Made by a program: the position numbers and the translations under genes
DNA from: a bacterium ADurb.Bin374
GTDB lineage: Bacteria; Riflebacteria; Ozemobacteria; Ozemobacterales; Ozemobacteraceae
Length of the DNA stretch: 9,314 nucleotides
Reading direction: 5' to 3'
Assembly: GCA_002068715.1 (NCBI GenBank)
Contig: MWAR01000528.1
Span: forward strand, 1 to 9,314
Shown: positions 1 to 6,228 of the stretch, in pieces
How the letters are laid out: each line of letters opens with the position of its first letter
Position numbering within the stretch: the first letter of the stretch is position 1
The notes under the pieces: generated by a model
Database searches by the model: none
Seen by the model: only the letters and a program-made list of their open reading frames with translations
Told to the model about the DNA's origin: nothing

Positions 1-1008
1 ACCGGTCCGCTGGGGGACAAGCTCCCAGCCCCCACCATCGATGCGGACCAGGCAGCGGCCAGTCCGCGGACGGATATGCTTCCCGAACAGTGGGGAACGT
101 CCTTCCAGCGTCGGCCGATCCGGCAGGAGGGGCTTCACCACCATCCATGCAGATATATTTCCCCACACATATTTCAGACCGGGTTCGTCGGCGTGAACGT
201 CGGGAATGATCTGGAATCCTCCAATATCGCCGCGTTGCGACGTGGAGACGCACAACACGCCGGGGTGGTTGGCACGGACTTCTCCGCGCCCGGCATACTG
301 CGAACCGCCAAACCGCCCGGTGGCGCCCACAGGCTTCGCGACACAGCCGATGCAGTTCGCCGAGCCGTCGGAGTATGCGGCGAAAACGAGCCCGCCAAGC
401 CTGTTGACGAACCTCAGTTCTTTCAGACAGGGGTTCGGCCGGAGGGAGGGCATGACGAGAATATCGCCAAGTTGCGGCTTGTATCCGTCGGGAAGGCGGG
501 ACGACACCCCATCGCGGATGACATACACGGGGTTTCCCAGCCGGGGGGCATATTCAGGCCCGAACAGCAGACTGCCGGCAGGAATGTCGGTGAAAATCGA
601 CGTCGGGCTCGAAAAGTAGGATTTCACCTCTTCCGCCGTTTTGCAAAGCAGTTCGCGAGGCTGAATCGTGAAAAGAACCGCGTGCCGTGTTCCCTGCCGG
701 ACTTTGACATGAAGGGCATTGACGGCCGTCGCGGCCACGGCCCCGGAAGGGGCCCAGTCCGCGGCGGTGAAGCCGTCGTCGCCGGTTTCCTGCGTATGCC
801 CGTCGTTGGGCCGAAGAACGCTTCCGATGGTCAGCCAGGTCTCGCCCCGATCGGTCGAAACGGCGATTTCCCCTCCCAGTCGGTTGTCGATCCTGACACG
901 GCACTCCTCGTTCTCCACTCCCGTGGCGAACACCGTTCCGACGAGACCGAACAGGAACATCATCCCTGTGAGGCAACGCGCGATGCGGTTCATGGACTCT
1001 GCATTCAT
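1..1008 (-). CDS. Secreted protein of unknown function with Asp-box-like motif (partial, C-terminus off the left edge)
   Basis: The minus strand reads without a stop from the ATG at 1008-1006 to the window edge. A second in-frame ATG at 993-991 gives a cleaner signal peptide: MNRIARC, a hydrophobic core MMFLFGLVGTVFA, and a likely cleavage after VFA. Neither ATG has a strong Shine-Dalgarno site, and the frame stays open upstream to about 1290, so the start is uncertain. From 993 there are 331 residues in the window. The mature N-terminus contains STDRGETW, which fits the Asp-box pattern S/T-x-D-x-G-x-x-W of BNR/sialidase-like beta-propellers, but only one clear copy is visible. A looser IDGGGW lies close to the left edge. 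Several cysteines occur, including NCIGC. I do not recognise the family. Export to the periplasm or outside is inferred from the signal peptide. It is transcribed divergently from the transporter gene, with a 276-bp gap between them. The 314-codon plus-strand frame opposite it (76-1020) is judged a shadow. Confidence 0.72.
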   Translation of the reverse strand, partial: MNAESMNRIARCLTGMMFLFGLVGTVFATGVENEECRVRIDNRLGGEIAVSTDRGETWLTIGSVLRPNDGHTQETGDDGFTAADWAPSGAVAATAVNALHVKVRQGTRHAVLFTIQPRELLCKTAEEVKSYFSSPTSIFTDIPAGSLLFGPEYAPRLGNPVYVIRDGVSSRLPDGYKPQLGDILVMPSLRPNPCLKELRFVNRLGGLVFAAYSDGSANCIGCVAKPVGATGRFGGSQYAGRGEVRANHPGVLCVSTSQRGDIGGFQIIPDVHADEPGLKYVWGNISAWMVVKPLLPDRPTLEGRSPLFGKHIRPRTGRCLVRIDGGGWELVPQRTG

Positions 1009-1284
1009 ACCTGCGCATGATACTCCAGCCTTCGCGATCCAGCCATTCCGGCCATTTCCCAGACCGCCCGTGGACAGAACCGTGATCTCGCGGCTGATGT
1101 ATTCGAGCTTTGCCGCCGTTCCGACCTCGAGCAGCGTTTTTTGTGAAGACCGACAATCGTCGCAGATTTCTTCCGAAATTGGACTCGGCGGCTCATCATA
1201 CAGTATATTCTGAAACGCATCGCACGCATGAGCGGCACGGCACGTGGCGTCTCGACTTTCAATCACAATTATATAGGACATGCT

Positions 1285-2835
1285 ATGACAAACTCGAATC
1301 AGGATGCTGTCTCCCGCGGTTTTTTCCAGACCCTCACCAGTTTCGGGCGCGCGTTCTGGTGCTCGAACGTCATCGAGCTGCTCGAGCGCTGGGCCTATTA
1401 CGGCGTGCGCGGCGGCATCGCCGTCTACATGGTGGCAGCCGCGACCGTCGGCGGGCTCGAATTCTCGCACCTGCAGAAAGCGAACATCTTCTTCTGGTGG
1501 GCCGCCTTCCAGTCGTTGCTTCCCACGGTCATCGGCGGCCACGCCGACCATTACGGCCACAAGCGGACCGTCGCGTTCGCCATCTCAATCTCGGTGATCG
1601 GGTATATCAGCATGGCGCTGGTGAACGGCTACTGGCCGTTCTTCATCGCCTGCATGCTGGTCGCGACCGGCACGGCGGTGTTCAAACCGGGCATCCAGGG
1701 CATTCTCGCGAACTCCACCACCAAGGAAAACGCGACGCTCGGCTGGAGCTTTTTCTACATGATCGTCAATATCGGCGGCTTCACCGGCCCGCTGATCGCC
1801 GGATATTTGCGCCTGATGAGCTGGAAATACGTGTTCATCACGAGCGCCTGCATCCACTCCCTGAACTTCATCACCCTGTTCTTCTTCGACGAACCCGACC
1901 GCGGCCACGTGGCTTTCGAGCACAACGACCGGAGCCTGGCGGAAAAGATCTCCCGGGTGTTCAGGGAGTTCTGGCAGGTGCTGTTCAGCTCGCTGAAGAA
2001 CCTGTTCGATCCGCCGCTGATGATGTTCCTGGCCGTGTTCTCGGGTTTCTGGCTGATGTTCATGCAGCTGTTCGATCTGCTTCCCAACTTCATCACCGAC
2101 TGGGTCGACACATCCCGTGCCGTCGCGTTCTTCGGAAACCTGTTCGGGAACCAGGGCTGGATCGAGTATGCCCAGGCCGGGAAACAGATTCCCGCCGAGT
2201 GGCTCATCAACCTCGACGCCTTCGCCATCATCTTCCTCATGCTTCCCATCGGCTGGGTCTTCGGAAGAATGCGCCCCGTCGCCGCCATGATTCTCGGCAT
2301 CTTCATCGCAAGCGCCGGCCTCGTGGTGGCGGGCTACACGATGAACGTCTGGCTCTGCTGCCTGGGCATCTTCGTGTTCGCGATCGGCGAGATGATCGCG
2401 AGTCCGCGCAAGAGCGAGTATCTATCGATGCTCGCCCCGCCCGGGAAGAAGGGCCTGTACATGGGCTACGTGAACTTCCCCCAGGGCATCGGCTGGATGC
2501 TGGGAAGCAGCCTGGCCGGCCCGATCTACCAGTATTACGGCGACAAGACCACGCTGGCCCGGCAGTATCTCGTCGAGAACCTGAACATGGCGAAGGAAAC
2601 CGTTGCCCAACTGCCGCTCGACCAGGTGCTCCCGACACTGAGCAAGGCCCTGAACCACCAGTCCGTCCAGGAAACGACGCGGTTTCTGTTCTCGACCTAT
2701 CACCCCGAGCGAATCTGGTTCGTCTTCGCGGCCGTCGGCATCCTCTCGATGCTCGGTATGCTCGCTTACGACATGATGTTCGAGAAAAAGCGCCAGCAGC
2801 AGGCCGACGCGAATTCAGCCGCCCCCGCGGCCTGA
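1285..2835 (+). CDS. Proton-coupled oligopeptide transporter, POT/PTR2 family (MFS superfamily)
   Basis: This 516-residue inner-membrane protein probably imports di- and tripeptides with protons. The POT hallmark E-x-x-E-R-(F/W)-x-Y-Y-G is present as ELLERWAYYG (E31, E34, R35, Y38, Y39). An MFS motif A, GGHADHYGHKR, follows at residues 84-94. A PTR2 signature-like FFYMIVNIGG lies at 156-165. IPAEWLINLDAF at 302-313 matches the conserved start of POT TM7 (IPxxxxxSLNPxF), with Asp where Asn is usual. Long hydrophobic stretches fit 12 or more helices. The tail from about residue 500 is polar and Ala/Gln-rich. The start at 1285 is chosen because AGGA at 1275-1278 is spaced 6 nt from it; the longer frame from 1228 has no such site and adds non-conserved residues. 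The gene is monocistronic in view. A weak promoter-like pair, TTGGAC at 1179-1184 and TATATT at 1204-1209, has a 19-bp spacer and is not convincing. Substrate specificity within POTs cannot be read from the sequence; some members carry nitrate or other solutes. Confidence 0.9.
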   Translation: MTNSNQDAVSRGFFQTLTSFGRAFWCSNVIELLERWAYYGVRGGIAVYMVAAATVGGLEFSHLQKANIFFWWAAFQSLLPTVIGGHADHYGHKRTVAFAISISVIGYISMALVNGYWPFFIACMLVATGTAVFKPGIQGILANSTTKENATLGWSFFYMIVNIGGFTGPLIAGYLRLMSWKYVFITSACIHSLNFITLFFFDEPDRGHVAFEHNDRSLAEKISRVFREFWQVLFSSLKNLFDPPLMMFLAVFSGFWLMFMQLFDLLPNFITDWVDTSRAVAFFGNLFGNQGWIEYAQAGKQIPAEWLINLDAFAIIFLMLPIGWVFGRMRPVAAMILGIFIASAGLVVAGYTMNVWLCCLGIFVFAIGEMIASPRKSEYLSMLAPPGKKGLYMGYVNFPQGIGWMLGSSLAGPIYQYYGDKTTLARQYLVENLNMAKETVAQLPLDQVLPTLSKALNHQSVQETTRFLFSTYHPERIWFVFAAVGILSMLGMLAYDMMFEKKRQQQADANSAAPAA

Positions 2836-2870
2836 AGAACAGCGCTGTAAACACACAGAACGTTTCACCG

Positions 2871-2907
2871 CAGAGGCACAGAGATCCTGAGGATTTCTGT
2901 GCCTCTG
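2871..2907. terminator. Long hairpin downstream of the transporter gene, possible bidirectional terminator or repeat element
   Basis: CAGAGGCACAGA (2871-2882) pairs perfectly with TCTGTGCCTCTG (2896-2907). Inside, one G-T wobble and ATCC/GGAT extend the stem to 17 pairs around a TGA loop. It starts 35 bp after the transporter stop codon and is followed by TGTTTCC, a poor T-tract, so intrinsic termination is plausible but not certain. The words CAGAGGCACAGAG and CTGTGCCTCTGTG resemble an intergenic repeat seen in many bacterial genomes (from general knowledge, not searched). Confidence 0.55.
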
Positions 2908-2955
2908 TGTTTCCGTATCTGCCAGATTCGAATCTGATCACCAATATTGCGCCGC

Positions 2956-2980
2956 AAGGGCGGGTTTCAAACCCGCCCCT
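2956..2980. repeat. REP-like palindrome, copy 1
   Basis: GGGCGGG (2958-2964) and CCCGCCC (2972-2978) form a perfect 7-bp GC stem. The spacer TTTCAAA can itself extend the symmetry to 10 bp around a central C. The 25 bases here match 6137-6161 at 24 positions in the same orientation; the one difference is T2965 against C6146. It is immediately followed by a second hairpin, TACA-G-CCCC / GGGG-TGTA at 2980-3000. The element has the form of a non-autonomous REP; no RAYT transposase is in the window. Confidence 0.7.
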
Positions 2981-3000
2981 ACAGCCCCCTTTGGGGTGTA
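2980..3000. repeat. Small hairpin abutting the REP-like palindrome
   Basis: TACA (2980-2983) pairs with TGTA (2997-3000), and CCCC (2985-2988) pairs with GGGG (2993-2996), around loop CTTT with a single bulged G. It is probably part of the same composite repeat; no independent function is inferred. Confidence 0.45.
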
Positions 3001-3029
3001 GCACATCGCGACAAGCCTGGGGAATACCT

Positions 3030-3125
3030 TCATGTTTCTGCGTCTCTGTGACTGGCATGCAGGTTTCGGCTCGAGAACCAATCCGCAGATGACGCTGATG
3101 GTGCAGATGGAATCTCTGTGGTGAT
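3030..3125. repeat. Degenerate repeat tract with 9-bp tandem units
   Basis: Three 9-bp units lie head to tail: GCAGATGAC (3085-3093), GCTGATGGT (3094-3102) and GCAGATGGA (3103-3111). They are flanked by TTTCTGCGTCTCTGTG (from about 3035) and AATCTCTGTGGTG (from 3111). These words resemble the common intergenic families of the form 'tctgcgtctctgtggtg' and 'aatccgcagatgacgcagat', here decayed. No protein-coding potential is seen. Confidence 0.5.
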
Positions 3126-3218
3126 GGGATTCTTCGGAATCAGGCCATTGTTGGCAGGATGGCGTTGACGGCGGCGCATCCCCTTTCCGAAGCAGATCCG
3201 AATCAGAATTCTTGTGCG

Positions 3219-3239
3219 TTGCAAAATTTTTCTTTGCAA
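3219..3239. promoter_or_regulatory. Candidate operator 1 (inverted repeat over the -35)
   Basis: TTGCAAA (3219-3225) and TTTGCAA (3233-3239) are perfect inverted 7-mers around a 7-nt AT-rich spacer. The site covers the predicted -35 element. It contains the 11-mer CAAAATTTTTC (3222-3232), which recurs exactly at 3332-3342. The size and symmetry suit a dimeric repressor such as a TetR-family protein; the regulator is not in the window. Confidence 0.4.
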
Positions 3240-3262
3240 TCGATCTTGCGCCGTGCTACCAT
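3234..3262 (+). promoter_or_regulatory. Candidate sigma70-type promoter of the thiolase operon
   Basis: TTGCAA (3234-3239) as -35 and TACCAT (3257-3262) as -10 are separated by exactly 17 bp. TGC just before the -10 gives an extended -10 (TGn). Transcription would start near 3269, leaving a leader of about 130 nt before the thiolase ATG at 3401. The -35 lies in the right arm of an inverted repeat at 3219-3239, which suggests control by a repressor. This is prediction from sequence only. Confidence 0.5.
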
Positions 3263-3319
3263 CACCTCCAACACTCCAAGCCTTCCATGGGTTTCGAGGC
3301 GGCCGAGCCGAGTATGGAG

Positions 3320-3342
3320 AATTTTGCAGAACAAAATTTTTC
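3320..3342. promoter_or_regulatory. Candidate operator 2 in the leader
   Basis: AATTTTG (3320-3326) and CAAAATT (3332-3338) form perfect inverted 7-mers around CAGAA. The 11-mer CAAAATTTTTC at 3332-3342 repeats the one in candidate operator 1, 110 bp upstream. It could be a second binding site, or a small RNA stem in the leader if transcription starts near 3269. Confidence 0.3.
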
Positions 3343-3400
3343 AGCCGACCGGAGTCCGGACGGGACGGGGTGACTCACTGCCTATCGGAAGGGGAATGAC

Positions 3401-4645
3401 ATGAGCAAGGTTTGCATCATCGGGGCCTACAACACCGAGTTCGGCGCCTTCGTGAAGAAAGACAAGATGTCCGGGCTGATGACCGACACCCGGACCTACT
3501 ACGATCTGCTGATCGAAGCTGGCCGCGGCGCGATCAAGGACGCCGGCCTCCAGGCGAAGGACATCGACGCCATCTGGGTCGGCTCCTGCTCGCCCGGCTC
3601 GTTCCTGAACCAGGAACACGTGGCACCCATCGCCGCGGAGATCGATCCGGCCCTGCGTTTCAAGCCGATGAGCCGGTCGGAGTGTGCCTGCGCCTCCTCG
3701 TCGATCGCACTCTATAACGCTATCTACGGAATAGAATCCGGCCGTTTCCGGAACATTCTGGTCATCGGCGTGGAGAAGATGAACCTGCTCCCGACGCCTC
3801 AGATGACCCAGGTTCTGGCCGGTTGCTCGCACTGGCCGTCCGAAGGTTCACGAGGCATGACCTTCCCAATGCTGTTCGCCGAGTATGCCAAGGGATACCA
3901 GAAGCGGTACGGCATCTCCGACGAGGAGCTTCAGAAGATGCTCGGAACCGTGGCTGCTCTCGGATACAAGAACGGCGCCGAGAATCCCCTTGCCCACATG
4001 CGCACCGGTCCCGCCACCTACGAGGAGATCGTGAAGCTGAACGAGGTCGACCCGAAGGGCAAGTGCAAGAACATGATGATCGCCGCGCCCCTGCGGCTGC
4101 ACGACTGCTCGCTGGTGTCCGACGGCGCCGCCGCTCTGGTCATAACCGCCGAGTCCAACGTCCCCGACAGGAAACGCGCGGTCCGGATCGCCGGCATCGG
4201 CCATTCCTGCGAGCGCCTGCCCGAGAACGTCCGCCCCAACATGCACGAACTGATGGCCGGCAAGGACGCGGCCGCCAAGGCCTACGCCGAAGCGGGCATC
4301 AAGTCTTCAGACATCGACATCGCCGAAGTCCACGACTGCTTCACCATCAATCAGATTCTCTCCACCGAGGCACTGGGTTTCTCGGCCGACGGCAGGGCCG
4401 GGCACGACTACATGGCCGGCCGCTTCACCCGCGACGATCCCAAGGTCGCCGTCAACCTGTCCGGCGGTCTCAAGGCCAAGGGCCATCCGGTCGGCGCCAC
4501 CGGAGCCTCGATGCACGCACTTCTGTACAAACAGATCATCGGCGAGCCCATCGGCGTGAAGGCCCGCAAGGCCGACATCGGCGTCGCCTTCAACGTGGGC
4601 GGCTCGGCCGTGACCAACTGCGTCACCGTCCTCAAGAAGTTCTGA
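3401..4645 (+). CDS. SCP2-type thiolase (acyl-CoA/acetyl-CoA C-acyltransferase family)
   Basis: This 414-residue thiolase probably cleaves a 3-ketoacyl-CoA with CoA, or runs the reverse condensation, in the cytoplasm. The nucleophilic cysteine is C97 in SECACASSS (residues 93-101), which matches the ACAS motif of SCP2 thiolases. HDCF at 311-314 replaces the NEAF box of classical thiolases, and GHPVGATG starts at 361 with the active-site H362. The classical C-x-G cysteine near the C-terminus is absent (NVGGSA at 398-403). In the SCP2 subfamily the HDCF cysteine, here C313, is known to serve as acid/base instead, so the enzyme should be active. The start has a good ribosome site, GGAAGGGG at 3387-3394, spaced 6 nt. 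It heads a three-gene operon with a 100-residue protein 26 bp downstream and a dehydrogenase. Members of this family act on varied substrates, including sterol, branched and aromatic acyl-CoAs such as those of BbsB in toluene degradation. The substrate here is not deducible. Confidence 0.88.
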   Translation: MSKVCIIGAYNTEFGAFVKKDKMSGLMTDTRTYYDLLIEAGRGAIKDAGLQAKDIDAIWVGSCSPGSFLNQEHVAPIAAEIDPALRFKPMSRSECACASSSIALYNAIYGIESGRFRNILVIGVEKMNLLPTPQMTQVLAGCSHWPSEGSRGMTFPMLFAEYAKGYQKRYGISDEELQKMLGTVAALGYKNGAENPLAHMRTGPATYEEIVKLNEVDPKGKCKNMMIAAPLRLHDCSLVSDGAAALVITAESNVPDRKRAVRIAGIGHSCERLPENVRPNMHELMAGKDAAAKAYAEAGIKSSDIDIAEVHDCFTINQILSTEALGFSADGRAGHDYMAGRFTRDDPKVAVNLSGGLKAKGHPVGATGASMHALLYKQIIGEPIGVKARKADIGVAFNVGGSAVTNCVTVLKKF

Positions 4646-4671
4646 CGAAGCGACGCGAACGGGAGACGATC

Positions 4672-4974
4672 ATGAAGAAACTGCTCTACAACGACCTGGA
4701 GTTCGAGATCGAGAAAACCGGCCCCACCTGGGAAATCCGGCGCGCGGGCGCGGTGGTCGCCACCGGCCTGTATGTGGGGCTTCCCGACGCCGAAGCCGAG
4801 GCGAAAGCCGTGGCGCTGGCGAGAACCATGTATCCGGTGGGCGTGAAGGTGGTCGGCCCGGACGTGGCCCATCCCATCACGGTCGGGGATATCAAATACT
4901 ATCCGCCCGACGTGGCGCATCCGAACTTCGTTTCCTGGGAAAAGGACAGCCCGTCCTTCCCCAAGCAGCTCTGA
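4672..4974 (+). CDS. Unrecognised 100-residue protein encoded between thiolase and dehydrogenase
   Basis: The ATG at 4672 follows GGGAG (4661-4665) with 6-nt spacing and lies 26 bp after the thiolase stop, so translation as part of the operon is well supported. The protein begins MKKLLYNDLEFEIEK, has no signal peptide, no membrane segment and no cysteine, and appears to be a small cytosolic alpha/beta protein. Residues 39-52 are Ala/Glu-rich and probably helical. The C-terminal part carries the hexapeptide PDVAHP twice, at 63-68 and 79-84, so two His and two Asp sit in the same local context 16 residues apart. The last residues (SPSFPKQL) are polar and Pro-containing. Many SCP2-type thiolases work with a small partner protein (DUF35 zinc-ribbon/OB proteins, or BbsA with BbsB), but this one lacks the zinc cysteines and is not such a protein by sight. 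A role as thiolase or dehydrogenase partner is inference from position alone. Confidence 0.82.
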   Translation: MKKLLYNDLEFEIEKTGPTWEIRRAGAVVATGLYVGLPDAEAEAKAVALARTMYPVGVKVVGPDVAHPITVGDIKYYPPDVAHPNFVSWEKDSPSFPKQL

Positions 4975-4993
4975 GCCTGCGTTTGTTGCAGGC
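4975..4993 (+). promoter_or_regulatory. Intercistronic hairpin between the small gene and the dehydrogenase gene
   Basis: GCCTGC (4975-4980) pairs with GCAGGC (4988-4993) around the loop GTTTGTT, directly after the stop codon of the 100-residue protein. No T-run follows, so it is not a terminator. It may stabilise or mark a processing point in the operon mRNA. Confidence 0.4.
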
Positions 4994-5029
4994 CGGCACG
5001 ACGAACGACAACGAATCGAGGAAGAGACG

Positions 5030-5824
5030 ATGGAAATCAAAGGTAGTGTGGCTCTGGTAACGGGCGGCGGAAACGGCATCGGCGAAGCCGTCGTCAAGCA
5101 TCTGGTGAAGAAGGGCGCCAAGGTCGCGATCGTCGACATGTCGCAGAAGGGCATCGACCGTGTCGTGTCCGAGATCAAGGCCATGGGCGGCGAGGCCATC
5201 GGCGTTCAGGGCAACGTGACAAGCGAAGCCGACACCGCCAAGTTCATCAAGGCCGCGATCGATGCTTTCGGGCAGCTCAACATCGTGGTTTCCTGCGCGG
5301 GAATCATCAAGGACAGCATGATCCTGACCCTGGACAAGGAGACCGGCAAGGTGGCCCGGAAAATGGGGCTCGACCGGTGGCAGCCCGTGCTCGACGTCAA
5401 CCTGACCGGCACGTTCCTCACCCTCCGCGACGCGGCCGAAGCCATGGTCAACGGCGGCTGGAAGGGCATTCTCGTGCCGATCTCGTCGGTGAACAAGGTC
5501 GGTCAGATCGGCCAGCTCAACTACTCCTCGGCCAAGGTCGCCGACGCCCTCCTGCCGAAGATCATGATCGGCGAGTTTTTGCAGCGCGGTATCCGCAACA
5601 TCCGCTGTGTCGGCGTGGCCCCGGGTTACACCGCCACCCCGATGGTCGCCGGCATGAATCAGGAAGCCCTCAAGGAGATCTGCGCCGACGTGCACCTCGG
5701 CCGCCTGATCGAGCCCGACGAGATCGCCTCTCTCATCGCCCATGCCGTCGAGAACGAGGCCATCAATGCCACGACCCTCGAGATCACCGGCGGTCTTTGC
5801 TACAAGGGCGGCATCGCAAAATAA
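5030..5824 (+). CDS. Short-chain dehydrogenase/reductase, probable NAD-dependent 3-hydroxyacyl-CoA dehydrogenase type
   Basis: This 264-residue classical SDR is cytosolic. The Rossmann motif TGGGNGIG is at residues 11-18. D36 at the end of the second strand (AIVDMS) favours NAD(H) over NADP(H). The usual NNAG is changed to SCAG. The active site is S152 or S153 with Y165 and K169 (NYSSAK). The Ser-Tyr segment is one residue shorter than in many relatives, so either serine may serve. The nucleotide-proximal PGYTATPM follows the last core strand as in the family. GAGGAAGAG at 5018-5026 precedes the ATG by 3 nt, supporting this start. It is the last gene of the operon; a strong terminator follows 25 bp after the stop. 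Next to a thiolase, oxidation of a 3-hydroxyacyl-CoA (or reduction of the 3-keto form) is the natural guess. FabG-like or alcohol dehydrogenase activities cannot be excluded. It resembles the SDRs used in beta-oxidation-like aromatic pathways only in general outline. Confidence 0.88.
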   Translation: MEIKGSVALVTGGGNGIGEAVVKHLVKKGAKVAIVDMSQKGIDRVVSEIKAMGGEAIGVQGNVTSEADTAKFIKAAIDAFGQLNIVVSCAGIIKDSMILTLDKETGKVARKMGLDRWQPVLDVNLTGTFLTLRDAAEAMVNGGWKGILVPISSVNKVGQIGQLNYSSAKVADALLPKIMIGEFLQRGIRNIRCVGVAPGYTATPMVAGMNQEALKEICADVHLGRLIEPDEIASLIAHAVENEAINATTLEITGGLCYKGGIAK

Positions 5825-5849
5825 ACTCTCCCCCAAAATGTTTTTCCAC

Positions 5850-5888
5850 AGCTCCCCGCCTCTCATGAAGGAGGCGGGGAGCTTTCTT
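5850..5888 (+). terminator. Rho-independent terminator of the thiolase operon
   Basis: AGCTCCCCGCCTC (5850-5862) and GAGGCGGGGAGCT (5871-5883) form a perfect 13-bp GC-rich stem with an 8-nt loop. It is followed by TTTCTT (5883-5888). It lies 25 bp after the dehydrogenase stop codon and closes the operon. Confidence 0.9.
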
Positions 5889-5988
5889 CATGGCACAATG
5901 ACATAGCCGGAGGGGCGAATGGTTGCCCGAGGTGGAAAAATGTAGGACAATACGAACAGGTTATTGAGTCCTGGAGAGTGAAAACCGC

Positions 5989-6021
5989 CCGTTTGCCCTA
6001 AGCTTGTCGAAGCATGACCGG
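5989..6021. repeat. Degenerate copy of a widespread intergenic repeat
   Basis: CCGTTTGCCCTAAGCTTGTC (5989-6008) followed by GAAGCATGACCGG resembles the common bacterial intergenic word 'ccgttcgccctgagcttgtcgaagggtgaacgg', with several substitutions. Recognition is from general familiarity with such repeats, not a search. Confidence 0.4.
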
Positions 6022-6136
6022 AGCCTTCCGAAGGGGATGAGAGCCTCTCGTGATGTGACGAGTTAAGCGCGAACGGGAACGCGAAATCGGCTTTTGTTAT
6101 ACAGGAATCGATAATGTTTGGGCCCTCGAGGTTCAA

Positions 6137-6161
6137 AAGGGCGGGCTTCAAACCCGCCCCT
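6137..6161. repeat. REP-like palindrome, copy 2
   Basis: GGGCGGG (6139-6145) and CCCGCCC (6153-6159) enclose CTTCAAA. The 25 bases match copy 1 at 2956-2980 in 24 positions and in the same orientation. AGGT (6129-6132) and ACCT (6165-6168) may extend the pairing outside the core. With copy 1 it brackets the thiolase operon. Confidence 0.7.
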
Positions 6162-6228
6162 GTGACCTGTTTATAGAGATCTTCGAGTGCCCGGCGGTGA
6201 GAGTTGCTCGGAAAGAACGGAGAGGATG

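Larger units (their letters stand above)
2836..3218. other. Gene-free intergenic stretch rich in repeat remnants
   Basis: This is the left part of the gap between the transporter and thiolase genes. Short frames on both strands (for example minus 3030-3239) cross palindromes and have no recognisable protein content or ribosome site, so none is called. The stretch holds a 10-bp palindrome ACAGCGCTGT (2839-2848), a long hairpin (2871-2907), a REP-like palindrome (2956-2980), a second hairpin (2980-3000) and a degenerate repeat tract (about 3030-3125). The pieces resemble short intergenic repeats that are widespread in bacterial genomes. Confidence 0.7.

Noticed and set aside
76..1020. Long plus-strand frame of 314 codons, and nested frames at 206-619 and 719-1213
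   Set aside because: The opposite strand encodes a protein with a signal peptide and better composition. The plus-frame translation is Arg/Gly/His-rich without domains, as expected of a shadow.
1009..1281. Upstream extension of the left minus-strand gene to an ATG at 1281-1279
   Set aside because: The frame is open but has no ribosome site there, and it would bury the signal peptide about 95 residues inside the protein.
1110..3092. Plus-strand frame of 660 codons overlapping the transporter
   Set aside because: Its Arg/His-rich translation is a +1 shadow of the transporter gene, then runs through repeats.
3341..3832. Minus-strand frame of 163 codons
   Set aside because: Antisense shadow of the thiolase gene; no ribosome site and no recognisable domain.
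3823..4974. Plus-strand frame of 383 codons ending with the small gene
   Set aside because: Its first part is an Arg-rich shadow of the thiolase. Only the last 100 codons, from ATG 4672, are a real gene.
4892..5866. Minus-strand frame of 324 codons opposite the dehydrogenase
   Set aside because: The Gly/His/Asp-rich translation is a typical shadow of a GC-rich gene, and it begins inside the operon terminator.
2956..6161. CRISPR array or insertion sequence suggested by repeated palindromes
   Set aside because: Only two copies lie 3.2 kb apart, with no regular spacers, no cas genes, no transposase and no terminal inverted repeats.
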